Source: Runella sp. CRIBMP
GTDB taxonomy: Bacteria; Bacteroidota; Bacteroidia; Cytophagales; Spirosomataceae
NCBI RefSeq assembly: GCF_009905605.1
Contig: NZ_JAAAKZ010000007.1
Coordinates: forward strand, 1 to 64,000
Length of the DNA stretch: 64,000 nucleotides
Reading direction: 5' to 3'
In this document: positions 56,080 to 64,000 of the stretch, one piece after another
How the letters are laid out: the number at the start of each line of letters is the position of its first letter
Position numbering within the stretch: position 1 is the first letter of the stretch
Made by a program: the position numbers and the translations under genes
Notes under the pieces: model-generated
Database searches by the model: none
The model's input: the letters and a program-made list of their open reading frames with translations, nothing else
What the model was told of the DNA's origin: nothing

Positions 56080-56087
56080 CAAAAGTA
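56080..56087 (-). promoter_or_regulatory. -7 box upstream of the MNT gene
   Basis: Minus-strand TACTTTTG, fitting TAnnTTTG, with a predicted start about 10 nt before the MNT ATG at 56063. No TTG at the ideal -33 distance was found. Confidence 0.5.
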
Positions 56088-56195
56088 CATAAAAACGCCA
56101 AAAAATGCAGGGATGCTTTTGTTGGTGGTTCAGGGTTGAACAATAAAGTTAAATTTCCATGAAAACCATTCGGGAAGGCGTGGTTTGTTTATGAT

Positions 56196-57560
56196 TTAGA
56201 TGGCGAAGCCGAGTTTGAAACTACTATAAGGTTCAAAAATAGGTTGATGCTTAGTAGTAGAACGTTCTTTGTAGAGCAATCCAAGCTGAAAATCAAAAAA
56301 ACCTTTTTCAAATATCCTTCTTTGCATTCCCCAAGTCGCGTAGGCAGCTCTGGTATTGTTCCAACGTGTTTCTCGTTTTACTTGAAAAATAGGATTATAA
56401 TCCATGTCACTAAACGATAGCTGTTGGCTGCCCATAATAGCGAAGTAGTTCCCCGAAAGGTTGTTGGCCGATTTTCCCTCTCTTATTCGCTTCTTTAGGT
56501 TGTAGTAGTACCTAGGCTGTATTAAAAGGGTACTGCCAGCCACCAAAAATTGCGAGCCAAATGATTGGAGCGCTTTTCTGCTCAAATATGCTAAAGATAG
56601 ATTTAATTCAGTGTTGATGGACCACGCTGATTTTACAATCTTTCTTTCATACGAAACGGGCAAAGAGAAGTTAAATTGGCGATTGGTAAAGGTGAGAGGC
56701 GAGACAATATTGATTTTAAAAAGGTGGTTTTCTTCTTTAAAACACTTCCAAACATTGCAATCGCTGGCATTGAGAGATGCTGTTTTTTTGGCAGAAGTAA
56801 ATCCCAAACCAAATTTTACATCTGAAAATATAAACCATTCGTTCTTGGGGGCAGGAACATTGATGTTTGATTGATTGTGTAGGGTCAAATCGTAAGTAGT
56901 GCGCCCAATATTGAGAGAGAAATCGGCAAATCCTCGCCTGAAAAATCTCTTTTGGGTACCTAATTTTAGAGCAAAAATTTGGGAGCTCTTATACCACTGA
57001 TTGGATTGGTTTCCGATGAATGGTACTTCGAGTAATTTGCTCACAAACTTAATAGAGGGTATTTCAAAAGCTTGTCCGTACTTAAAACCTACATACGAAC
57101 CTGTTAGGTTATTAGCTTGTAAACCTTGTTTTAAGCGTTTTTTCATATCATAAAACCAGCGAATTTCGGCACTTGCAAAATGAGATGCCCATTGGAAATC
57201 ACTAATGTAGCCACCGCTTAAGCCTATATCAATAGAGAACGAAGACCCAATTTTATGTTCATAACCAAAAGCATAGGATAACGAACTAGGTAAGCTTTCT
57301 GAGATTTCATTACTTGGGCCTCTTAATTGTAAACTAGGTATAGGACTGGCTGATAAATACCCCTTCAGCATCCACTTCGTAGGCTCCTTGGTCATAAAAA
57401 CATAATCATATTGGTCAATAAACCGCTGTTTTTCGAGCGTTCCGGTTTCCTGCGTATGCGTAATGCGGACGGAGTCGCTTTGGGCGAAGGCGGTAGAGAT
57501 TCCTCCTATCGTCAGAATGACAAAGAAAGTCGAACAAAGGAAGAGGAGTAATTTTTTCAT
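56196..57560 (-). CDS. Outer-membrane protein, paralogue 1 (unknown function)
   Basis: I start at 57560 (MKKLLLFLCSTFFVILTIGG), which gives a clean signal peptide ending AFAQS and a 454-residue protein. After a 50-residue N-terminal segment shared with the next gene (MTKEPTKWMLKG), the body is barrel-like with two homologous halves. Each half carries the motif R-x-(K/R)-x-G-x-(S/A)-x-N-N-L-(S/T)-G-x-Y, and a central Cys pair lies at CNVWKCF. It ends in FKLGFAI, a typical outer-membrane terminal strand. The gene sits at the end of the ECF sigma operon. I do not recognise a family. Confidence 0.72.
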   Translation of the reverse strand: MKKLLLFLCSTFFVILTIGGISTAFAQSDSVRITHTQETGTLEKQRFIDQYDYVFMTKEPTKWMLKGYLSASPIPSLQLRGPSNEISESLPSSLSYAFGYEHKIGSSFSIDIGLSGGYISDFQWASHFASAEIRWFYDMKKRLKQGLQANNLTGSYVGFKYGQAFEIPSIKFVSKLLEVPFIGNQSNQWYKSSQIFALKLGTQKRFFRRGFADFSLNIGRTTYDLTLHNQSNINVPAPKNEWFIFSDVKFGLGFTSAKKTASLNASDCNVWKCFKEENHLFKINIVSPLTFTNRQFNFSLPVSYERKIVKSAWSINTELNLSLAYLSRKALQSFGSQFLVAGSTLLIQPRYYYNLKKRIREGKSANNLSGNYFAIMGSQQLSFSDMDYNPIFQVKRETRWNNTRAAYATWGMQRRIFEKGFFDFQLGLLYKERSTTKHQPIFEPYSSFKLGFAI

Positions 57561-57573
57561 GGCTATTGAGGGT

Positions 57574-59021
57574 TTAGAGGGCAAAGCCGAGTTTGAAGTC
57601 AAAAATGAAGTTGCTTGGGCCTAATGAATAGGGATGACGGTCCAACAGCATTTTTGAAATATTTAGGTCAATGAATCCATTTTTAAATAATTTCCTTTGA
57701 TAGCCAATTAATAATCCCGTATTTATAAACATTGGAGTAAAGTCGAAATTGTGTTTATATCGGTCGTTTTTTGTAAACCCGTATGACCCCAAAAAAACAT
57801 TGTTCAAACCCGCATAAACACCTGATAAATTATTGCCTGACTTACCCAAACGAACCAGACGATTCATCAAAAAATACCAGCGTGGCTGAATGTATAACTG
57901 TGCCCCAAGGCTTAGGCTTTGGCTGTTACTGGGGAAATAAGTTTCTGTAACTGGGTCATATTGCTGCGTGTTTTTTTGAAGATTGTTCAAGGCGTATAAA
58001 TTCATATAAGTATTGATTGAAAATGCAGATTTGGCAATTTTTTGTTCGTAACCAATACTGCCATTAAGTGCCTGCATAGAGGTGCTGAGGCTAATCCGAG
58101 GCCAACTGATTTTCCATAGGTTGTTCTCGTTTTCAAAGCATTGAAATACATCACAAGCAGGGATTTTAGCCGTTTTTTTGAAGTCGGCCAAAGCTACACC
58201 TACTTTGAAATTGGTCGTGATGAGCCAATTGTGTTGAGGAGTTGAAGTAATACTTTCTTGAATATTACTCCAGTCTACTGGTTGCTTGATTGAATTGTCG
58301 CCGTCTAAGAAAGTAAGTTTCCGGTGGATTTGCTGATTCGTATTGCGGTTTAATGCGATTGAAAAATCAATGAGACCGTATCTGAAAAAGCGTCGCTGGA
58401 TTCCATAATTCAAGCTGAGTTGAGAATGGTAATAACTGCCGAAATAGTCGGTATTCCATTTGCCATTTGTACCAGAAAGCCCTGTAGCCACTGAATTTTC
58501 ATTTTGCCATAATCTTTCATATCTGAGCGATAGATAATTTCCCGAAAAATTGTTACTGCTTTTTCCTTTTCGAATACGCCTTGCCATGTCATAGTACCAC
58601 CTCAGTTCGGCGGATGTAGCCCAACATCTATTACCACTTGATGTATAGTAATACGAATAATCAATAAGGCCAGCTTCTGTAAGAGGGACCTTAGAAACAC
58701 GCGCTACGTCTATTTCTATTGAAAATGAAGGGCTTAACTTTCGCTCTACGCCCAATCTAAAATCAACAGTTCTTTTTATATACCCTCTTTGGAAAATATT
58801 AGAACCGAGTAAATTATTTATATTCCCATACCCCTTCAGCATCCACTTCGTAGGCTCTTTGGTCATAAAGACATAATCATATTGGTCAATAAAACGCTGT
58901 TTTTCAAGCGTTCCCGTTTCCTGCGTATGGGTGATACGGACGGAGTCGGTTTGGGCGAGTGCGGTAGAGATTCCTCCTATTGTCGGAATGATAAAAAATA
59001 GAAAAGAATTAACTTTTTCAT
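57574..59021 (-). CDS. Outer-membrane protein, paralogue 2, with a 1-nt frameshift beside its start codon
   Basis: The continuous frame begins at MTKEPTKWMLKG (58866), but homology to paralogue 1 continues upstream: TGTLEKQRF-type sequence and a signal peptide reading FLFFIIPTIGGISTALAQ. The natural ATG at 59021 is out of frame by one base. One more A in the A5 run that follows it (59014-59018 on the plus strand as T5) would give MKKVNSFLFFIIPTIGG and restore the whole gene. So it is a frameshifted gene, a slippage switch or a sequencing indel. The body has two homologous halves and a C-terminal FKLGFAL strand. Function unknown. Confidence 0.7.
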
Positions 59022-59041
59022 GGTTGTTAGCTGATAGTGTG

Positions 59042-59857
59042 TTATTGCTTGGCGGCGGTGGTGCCGTTGCGGAGTTCTGTACTTTTGGTTTCTACATCCA
59101 GTTTTACCTGCGATTTATCGGTCTGAATATCAAGACTTCCGTACTGTGCCCGTACGCGGCATTCGCCTTTGATTTGTTGCAGCACCAAATCAGTCCGCTC
59201 GGAGAAGATGCTCAATAGGCCGTTAAAATTTTCCGTTCGCAAAGCACCGAACTGTGTTCTGGCCGTTAAGATGCCGCGCAAATCGGTGAGCTCGATGGTG
59301 CAAAATTCCGTTTGCAACTGCATGGTTTGGGTTTGCAGTCCTTTGAGGGTTATTTTTCCAAAACTGTTTTGAATTTCTACGGCACAATTTGTCGGGACGA
59401 ACAGCGTAAAACGGGCTTTGAGGTTGGATTGCGGTTTGGTTCCGTTTTTGGCCAATACCACAAAATTGTGCAGACTTACTGTCTTGCCTTTCCTGTCGGC
59501 CGTATAGTGCAGGGCTTCCAAATCCTTTTCGGCTACGCTACGGTCGGGGTGTTTGGCGGTGAGTTCGATGGTTGCTTTTATTTCATTTTTACCCCAAGTC
59601 ATTATTTCGATGTCGCTGCGCTCTCCCCACACCATAACTTTGGGGTATCGGTCGGCCACAAATGTTTTCTCGACCGTTTTGGTCACTACCTGCAGGGTTT
59701 GCGCAGAAGCATCTAAACCGCAAATTGTAAAATGCAAAATGAGTAATGTAAAAATGAACAGTAGCCTTCGGGTGCAATGATAATGGCCCGATGGCTTCCA
59801 TTCATTTTGAAAGGGTGGGGGGAATCTCCACAGATTGAAAATGATTCGTTTTTTCAT
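59042..59857 (-). CDS. DUF4097/DUF2807-like beta-helix envelope protein
   Basis: A 271-residue protein. After a long N-terminal export signal (cleavage near ASAQT at about residue 53), the body is a right-handed beta-repeat of the DUF4097 type: VEIQNSFGKITLKGLQ, CTIELTDLRGILTARTQFGAL, CRVRAQYGSLDIQTD. Members are found with sigma/anti-sigma operons in Bacteroidota. The signal region is unusually long and its DNA contains low-complexity repeat-like sequence. It follows the putative anti-sigma gene by 30 nt. Confidence 0.7.
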   Translation of the reverse strand: MKKRIIFNLWRFPPPFQNEWKPSGHYHCTRRLLFIFTLLILHFTICGLDASAQTLQVVTKTVEKTFVADRYPKVMVWGERSDIEIMTWGKNEIKATIELTAKHPDRSVAEKDLEALHYTADRKGKTVSLHNFVVLAKNGTKPQSNLKARFTLFVPTNCAVEIQNSFGKITLKGLQTQTMQLQTEFCTIELTDLRGILTARTQFGALRTENFNGLLSIFSERTDLVLQQIKGECRVRAQYGSLDIQTDKSQVKLDVETKSTELRNGTTAAKQ

Positions 59858-59887
59858 GGTTGCTTTTGTTGTGGCTGGCTGTAGTGG

Positions 59888-60448
59888 TTATATTCTTTCA
59901 TTAAGTTTTCTAAGAATATTGGCGCGTTCTTGCTCTATTTCAGAGAGTTGTGCCGACAATGCGGCGTCGGTATTGTATGAGCCGAGGGCGTCTTTGAGTT
60001 GGTTGCTTGCCGCTGTGAGATTGTCAAGTTCTTGTTTGAGATGTTTAAATTCGGGTTTTTCACAAACCGTTACCCTGTCTTCGCAAAGTGCCTGTAATTG
60101 AGCGTATTGTTGGTCAATGGTTTCGTCTGGTGCAACCATTGTTTTGGGATTTATTTTTTCCTGTGAATACGAAATAGCTGCCTTTTCGGCGTTTGGTTGC
60201 ATGGCCACATACCCACCAATTCCTACCGCCAACACCACGGCGGCGGCGGCCGCATATCGCCACCACGTTCTTGGTGAGTTTGGCAGTTGTGCGGCAATCT
60301 CCACCCAAGCCTGAACGGGCGGCTCGTAGGTTGGTAGCTTGCTCAGGGCTTCCTGCAAAGGCGCTTCATTGAGAGCCTGCTCAATATTTTCCCAGACCGA
60401 TTCAGGCGGGGAATACTGCGGAAGTGTATCTTTCAATGAATTTTCCAT
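59888..60448 (-). CDS. Single-pass membrane protein, putative anti-sigma factor
   Basis: I start at 60448 (MENSLKDTLPQYSPPESVW). At 186 residues it has a cytoplasmic N-terminal part with two similar segments (PPESVWENIEQAL and PPVQAWVEIAAQL), one transmembrane helix (about 83-103; YAAAAAVVLAVGIGGYV) and a periplasmic coiled-coil tail. Position directly after an ECF sigma gene suggests an anti-sigma role; no zinc-binding HxxxCxxC motif is visible, so this is inference. Confidence 0.6.
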   Translation of the reverse strand: MENSLKDTLPQYSPPESVWENIEQALNEAPLQEALSKLPTYEPPVQAWVEIAAQLPNSPRTWWRYAAAAAVVLAVGIGGYVAMQPNAEKAAISYSQEKINPKTMVAPDETIDQQYAQLQALCEDRVTVCEKPEFKHLKQELDNLTAASNQLKDALGSYNTDAALSAQLSEIEQERANILRKLNERI

Positions 60449-60471
60449 CCTGTGTTTTGTCTGTTTATTGG

Positions 60472-60527
60472 TTCGGATTTGAGAATCCGAAAGCACTCTT
60501 CGGGCAGAGACAAGCCCTGCCCCTACG
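60472..60527. repeat. REP-like pair of hairpins between sigma factor and putative anti-sigma gene
   Basis: Hairpin 1: TTCGGATT-TGAG-AATCCGAA (60472-60491). Hairpin 2: GGGCAG/CTGCCC (60502-60522), which on the minus strand is part of CGTAGGGGCAGGGCTTGTC. The latter resembles a short repeat I recall as dispersed between genes in many genomes. The TAG stop of the sigma gene lies within this element. Confidence 0.55.
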
Positions 60528-61041
60528 GTGTACTCTTCAACATTTCTTTAAGTCGTTTTTTTGCGTAAAACAATTGTGACTTTGAGGTGCCTTCCGACAC
60601 GCCCAGCATTTCGGCTACTTCGCGGTGCGTATAGCCTTCGATTTCGGTCAATACAAATACGGTTCGTGTGCCTTCGGGCAGGTTCAAAATGGCTTTTTCC
60701 AAATGCGCAGCCTCAATAGAATCGTTTCCCCAGTCGACGGTTGTGGTGTCGGTCGGGATGGCATCCATCAAAATATATTGTCGTTTTATTTGGGCATTGT
60801 GATACGCCTTTCGAACCAAAATCGACTTAATCCAAGCGCCTAGCGTAGCCTCGCCGCGATATTGGGCCAAGTTGCGAAACACCGACAAAAACGTATCCTG
60901 CAAGGCACTGTTGGCTTCGTCAAAATCGCCCGTGATACGGTAGGCCAACGTGTACATGGCCGATTTATAACGGTCGTACAAAAGACGTTGGGCGGCCCGG
61001 TCGTTGGAAAGACAGCGTTGAATCAGTTCTTTTTCGGTCAT
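60523..61041 (-). CDS. ECF (sigma-70 family) RNA polymerase sigma factor
   Basis: I start at 61041 (MTEKELIQRCLSNDRAAQ), giving 172 residues. Region 2 is visible as LLYDRYKSAMYTLAYRITGD ... LQDTFLSVFRNLAQYRGEA, and region 4 as LPEGTRTVFVLTEIEGYTHREVAEMLGVSEGT. It heads a minus-strand unit with a probable anti-sigma protein, a DUF4097-like protein and two outer-membrane paralogues, which are likely targets. Confidence 0.92.
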   Translation of the reverse strand: MTEKELIQRCLSNDRAAQRLLYDRYKSAMYTLAYRITGDFDEANSALQDTFLSVFRNLAQYRGEATLGAWIKSILVRKAYHNAQIKRQYILMDAIPTDTTTVDWGNDSIEAAHLEKAILNLPEGTRTVFVLTEIEGYTHREVAEMLGVSEGTSKSQLFYAKKRLKEMLKSTP

Positions 61042-61115
61042 GAATTTGGCTTTCAATCTCAAAGAGCAGCCAACGGAAGGAAAAGGTTGGAAAGGAGAAA
61101 TAGAAAATTTGCAAT

Positions 61116-61203
61116 AGGAGGTAAGAGGTAGGAAGTATGAAGCGGGAGGAAAGAAGTCTAAGGGTCTTATTTCTTACCTCTTACTTCTTATTTCTTACCT
61201 CGC
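61116..61203. repeat. Purine/pyrimidine inverted repeat built from gaggtaaga units
   Basis: A purine-rich left arm (61116-61155, e.g. GGAGGTAAGAGGTAGGAAGT) faces a pyrimidine-rich right arm (61169-61203, e.g. TTCTTACCTCTTACTTCTT). Units GAGGTAAGA and AGAAGTAAGA recur several times. It fills most of the gap between the esterase and sigma genes; there is no sign of a gene. Confidence 0.55.
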
Positions 61204-61208
61204 GCAGC

Positions 61209-62114
61209 CTATTTAACAAAACCTGCCGTTCCCATCCAATGCAGACAACGGCCAAACCACTCGTCAAAAGCAGGTACTTTCAAATAGCCATGTTCCCCTT
61301 TTGAATAAATGTGCAGCTCGCTCGAAACAGCGTTTCGTTGTAGGGCTTCGTAAAATAGCAGACTATTGGAAACGGGCACCACGGTGTCGTCGCTTGCGTG
61401 GGTGATGAAAGCAGGTGGTGTCGACGAAGTTACTTGAAGTTCGTTTGAAAAAAGCTTGATTTGCGCGGAAGAAGCATTTTTGCCCAGAAGGTTCACTCCC
61501 GAACCTTTGTGGCCGATACCTTCCATGAAACTTATGACGGGGTACACCAAAATCATAAAATCGGGCCGAACGCTGATGCCGTCGGTCATGGGAAGGGCGG
61601 GTTTTTCAAAATGCGTGCCTGCCGTAGCCGCCAGATGTCCGCCTGCTGAAAAGCCCATGATGCCGATTTTAGTGGGGGCGACGTTCCATTCAGCGGCGCG
61701 TAGACGAATGGTTTTGATGGCCTGCTGGGCATCTTGCAGTGGCCCTATGGAAGGGTCAATCATGGTTTTTTCGCTGGGTAGTCGGTATTTCAAAACAAAT
61801 GCGGCTATGCCCTGTTTGGTAAAAGCCTCGGCCACATCATAGCCTTCTCTTTTGATGACCAAAACACCATAGCCGCCTCCTGGGCAAATGATTACCGCTG
61901 CGCCCGTGGCTTTGTTTTTGGGAGGTAAAAACACCGTGAGGGTAGGTTGAGAAACTTTGGAAACGACGTTTGAAGCCGTTTTTACCTCTTCATTTACAAC
62001 GTCTTTTGCGTTGGGAACGGTGCTTGGGTAAAGTGCGATTTCTTGCTGTGCAAGGCAGGACAGCGTCGACAAAATACCAAAGACCGTTACGTTTATTTTA
62101 GTAATAATGTTCAT
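61209..62114 (-). CDS. Secreted alpha/beta-hydrolase (esterase/acetylxylan-esterase type)
   Basis: A 301-residue protein with a signal peptide (MNIITKINVTVFGILSTLSC). Oxyanion-hole region CPGGGYGVL, nucleophile elbow GFSAGGHLAATAG, catalytic Asp in ASDDTVVP and His in KGEHGYL, all in order. Such enzymes are usually exported carbohydrate esterases; substrate not known. The opening QEIALYPSTVPNAK also fits that group. Confidence 0.86.
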   Translation of the reverse strand: MNIITKINVTVFGILSTLSCLAQQEIALYPSTVPNAKDVVNEEVKTASNVVSKVSQPTLTVFLPPKNKATGAAVIICPGGGYGVLVIKREGYDVAEAFTKQGIAAFVLKYRLPSEKTMIDPSIGPLQDAQQAIKTIRLRAAEWNVAPTKIGIMGFSAGGHLAATAGTHFEKPALPMTDGISVRPDFMILVYPVISFMEGIGHKGSGVNLLGKNASSAQIKLFSNELQVTSSTPPAFITHASDDTVVPVSNSLLFYEALQRNAVSSELHIYSKGEHGYLKVPAFDEWFGRCLHWMGTAGFVK

Positions 62115-62197
62115 GTGTGTGAAGCGTTAGCAATTTTTATTGAAAGACAAAAGGCGGCCGTTTCTTTTCATTATTTTTGTTTTCCTACCTTTACGGG

Positions 62198-62686
62198 ATG
62201 AATCAGCAATCAGTTTTTTTATTGTTAGGTGCAAATTTGGGCGAACGAGAAGCTACCTTAGCGAAAGCGATGGACTTGATTTCGGAACGAATTGCGCCAG
62301 TTACGTTGCAGTCGCATTTGTACGAAACGGCTCCTTGGGGCGTGACCGACCAACCCGCTTTTTTGAATCAGGTGATTAGTATTAAAACGGTTTTGACGCC
62401 TGAAGAATTGCTGAGTCAAACGCTTGAGATTGAAAAACAACTGGGGCGTGAACGGCGTTTACGGTGGGGAGCAAGAGTGATAGACATTGATATGCTGTAT
62501 TATTCTGACCTAATTTTGGATACAGAAAACCTACATTTACCTCATCCCAGATTGCACCAACGTCGTTTTACCTTGGTGCCTTTGGTCGAAATCGCCCCTG
62601 ATTTTGTGCATCCTGTTTTACATAAGACCAACCAAGAATTGCTTAACGAATGTACGGATGACAGCCAAGTAAGCGTTTTTGAATAA
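62198..62686 (+). CDS. folK: 2-amino-4-hydroxy-6-hydroxymethyldihydropteridine diphosphokinase
   Basis: I start at 62198 (MNQQSVFLLLGANLGE), which gives 162 residues, the family size. Seen: the substrate-binding ETAPWGVTDQPAFLNQV, LGRERRLRWGARVIDIDML with its metal-binding Asp pair, and the HPRLHQRRFTLVPLVEI signature. It pyrophosphorylates the pterin precursor in folate synthesis. Confidence 0.94.
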   Translation: MNQQSVFLLLGANLGEREATLAKAMDLISERIAPVTLQSHLYETAPWGVTDQPAFLNQVISIKTVLTPEELLSQTLEIEKQLGRERRLRWGARVIDIDMLYYSDLILDTENLHLPHPRLHQRRFTLVPLVEIAPDFVHPVLHKTNQELLNECTDDSQVSVFE

Positions 62687-62764
62687 ATGTACAATTGAAA
62701 AATAGAGAACGGGCGTTTTTACACGTAAGCAAAAGCACCATTGAATCCTCATTAACTCACCACT

Positions 62765-64000
62765 ATGCAACGTCGCGATTTTATCAAAAATACCGTCTTT
62801 ACCACTGGAGCCATTGCCTTTGGCAGTTGTAAAGAAGAAGACCCCTATGCGGAGCGAGAGTATAAAGGACAGATTGCCATTATCGGAGCGGGGGCGGCGG
62901 GGCTGTATGCTGGCTATTTGTTGGCAGAAAAGAAAGCAAATTATACCATTTATGAAGCGGCCGACCAAATTGGCGGACGAATTCGTTCGCTGAAGGGTTT
63001 CGCTGATTTCGACCTTGAGCTAGGAGCCGAAAAAATTCAGGGAAACCGCTCGCTATGGTACGATTGGGTGAAAGAATCGGGTGCGTCTTTTGTGCCGAAC
63101 ACCTCGACAGATTTTTATCAAATTGGTAATCAGGTTCTTTCCGAAACCCAATGGGGCAATAACGCTGATTTCAAAGCCGCCGTGTCTTTGGCTCAACAGG
63201 CTATGAATTATTCGGGCGCCGACACTACCTTGCTTCAATACATGGAATCGGCCAAATTAGCGTCAGGAGTGCGGCACATCGCCGATGCTTTGGTGGCCAA
63301 TGCCCACGGTACGTCGGCCAACCGCCTGAGTGTTTTGGGTACAACGGAGGAGCGCCAAGCTTGGTCTGCGGGAGAGGGAGAGTTTTTGCTCGCAAACCGT
63401 TCGTTAACTTCGGTTTTAGAAGAAAAATTCAAGAATATACTGCCAAGGGTTGTACTTAATACGCAAATCAAACGCATTGATTATACCAACGAACGCATCA
63501 TGCTGGAAGATGCCCAAGCCCAGCGACGCTACGTAGACAAGGTGATTATAACGGTACCGCTCGCTGTACTGCAAAGCACTGATTTACAGTTTGTACCAGC
63601 ACTTCCAGAATCTAAGCTTGCTTCTATTAGGAGTATTGGGATGGGGGCTGGAATTAAAGTAATATTGGAGTTCAATCAACGTTTTTGGGATGCCGCCATG
63701 GACTCTGTGTATACTTCGGGCGCAGTGCCCGAATATAGGGCTAGTTCAAACGGGCGCAGCACAAAATCCTTTGTGTTGACAGGCTTGACGATGGGTGAAA
63801 AAGCCGAAGCCCTCAGTGCGCAATCAAGCGCGGCGGCTATTCAAAGCATCATCAAAGAGTTAGATGTGATTTATGGAAAAGGTGTTGCTTCTGGTGCCCT
63901 TACAAATGCCCGTCTCATGGATTGGGGCAAAGACCCGTTTATTAAGGGCGCCTATTCGTACCCCATCGTGGGGGGCGGCGGACTCCTGACCCGCCAAACG
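62765..64000 (+). CDS. Tat-exported lipoprotein flavin amine oxidase (3' end outside window)
   Basis: 412 codons are visible without a stop, so the gene continues beyond the window. The N-terminus MQRRDFIKNTVFTTGAIAFG carries a twin-arginine motif (RRDFIK) and is followed by a lipobox-like F-G-S-C with Cys22. The FAD-binding motif is IAIIGAGAAGLYAGYLLAE with EAADQIGGRIRS, then a monoamine-oxidase-like fold with AGEGEFLLANRSL. Likely a cell-envelope FAD oxidase exported folded by Tat; substrate unknown. Confidence 0.88.
   Translation, partial: MQRRDFIKNTVFTTGAIAFGSCKEEDPYAEREYKGQIAIIGAGAAGLYAGYLLAEKKANYTIYEAADQIGGRIRSLKGFADFDLELGAEKIQGNRSLWYDWVKESGASFVPNTSTDFYQIGNQVLSETQWGNNADFKAAVSLAQQAMNYSGADTTLLQYMESAKLASGVRHIADALVANAHGTSANRLSVLGTTEERQAWSAGEGEFLLANRSLTSVLEEKFKNILPRVVLNTQIKRIDYTNERIMLEDAQAQRRYVDKVIITVPLAVLQSTDLQFVPALPESKLASIRSIGMGAGIKVILEFNQRFWDAAMDSVYTSGAVPEYRASSNGRSTKSFVLTGLTMGEKAEALSAQSSAAAIQSIIKELDVIYGKGVASGALTNARLMDWGKDPFIKGAYSYPIVGGGGLLTRQT

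Noticed and set aside
1-64000. tRNA, rRNA or riboswitch genes
   Set aside because: I inspected the intergenic regions and saw no cloverleaf, rRNA segment or recognisable riboswitch core.

Overview
ORGANISM. The window looks like a chromosomal segment of a Bacteroidota bacterium of the Cytophagales type; a Spirosomataceae/Runella-like genome is my guess, not a demonstrated identity. Support: PorP/SprF-type proteins and a gliding-motility (type B) C-terminal sorting domain of the type IX secretion system (T9SS); promoters of the Bacteroidota form TTG-N19/20-TAnnTTTG; almost no Shine-Dalgarno sequences; several TTG/GTG starts; two outer-membrane-lipid genes (lpxH, cdsA); moderate GC content. No tRNA, rRNA, CRISPR array, transposase or integrase was seen.

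LAYOUT. (1) 1-11312: a T9SS surface cluster: the 3' part of a giant repeat-rich secreted protein, a PorP/SprF partner, an OmpA/TPR/PD40 periplasmic anchor protein, and a second PorP/SprF. (2) 11399-17338: the complete 2-oxoglutarate dehydrogenase complex (sucA, sucB with two lipoyl domains, lpdA). (3) 17387-18658: an orphan McrC-type nuclease subunit, divergent from (4) rimP-nusA-infB (18772-24147), whose rimP leader has a promoter and a terminator-like hairpin. (5) 24304-33709: mostly housekeeping genes: CPBP protease, DUF2007, cdsA, lpxH, a cupin, a YfiT/DinB protein, YkvA, tatA, gatA, an MltD-like transglycosylase, hemJ. (6) 33740-39972: an accessory stretch: a NarL-type response regulator, a tail-fibre-like secreted protein and a TPR histidine kinase, followed by a decayed copy of the hemJ 3' end, an HNH endonuclease and a DUF4143 ATPase. 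(7) 40007-51361: a Gfo/Idh oxidoreductase and then, all on the minus strand, a complete Kdp potassium-uptake operon: sigma-54 regulator, palindrome, sigma-54 promoter, a 28-residue membrane microprotein, kdpF, kdpA, kdpB, kdpC, porin, stand-alone KdpD sensor domain and separate histidine kinase. (8) 51455-56063: galU, a MazF-like toxin-antitoxin pair, an M28 peptidase, and an MNT/HEPN module in which the HEPN toxin is fused in frame to homoserine kinase. (9) 56196-61041: an ECF sigma factor, a membrane protein that may be its anti-sigma factor, a DUF4097-like protein and two paralogous outer-membrane proteins, one carrying a 1-nt frameshift beside its start codon. (10) 61209-64000: an esterase, folK, and a Tat-exported lipoprotein amine oxidase running off the window.

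HOW THE GENES FIT TOGETHER. The Kdp block is the best candidate for an unusual system. Canonical Kdp is controlled by a KdpD kinase and an OmpR-type KdpE. Here KdpD is split, with the KdpD/Usp domain and the kinase encoded separately. The only response regulator is an NtrC-type sigma-54 activator, and a well-matched -24/-12 promoter sits directly upstream of the first operon gene with a 28-bp palindrome at enhancer distance. The second notable object is the HEPN-ThrB fusion, which places an RNase-type toxin domain on an amino-acid biosynthetic enzyme beside its nucleotidyltransferase antitoxin. The third is the 3'-hemJ remnant, which, with intact hemJ, brackets a two-component/surface-protein cassette.
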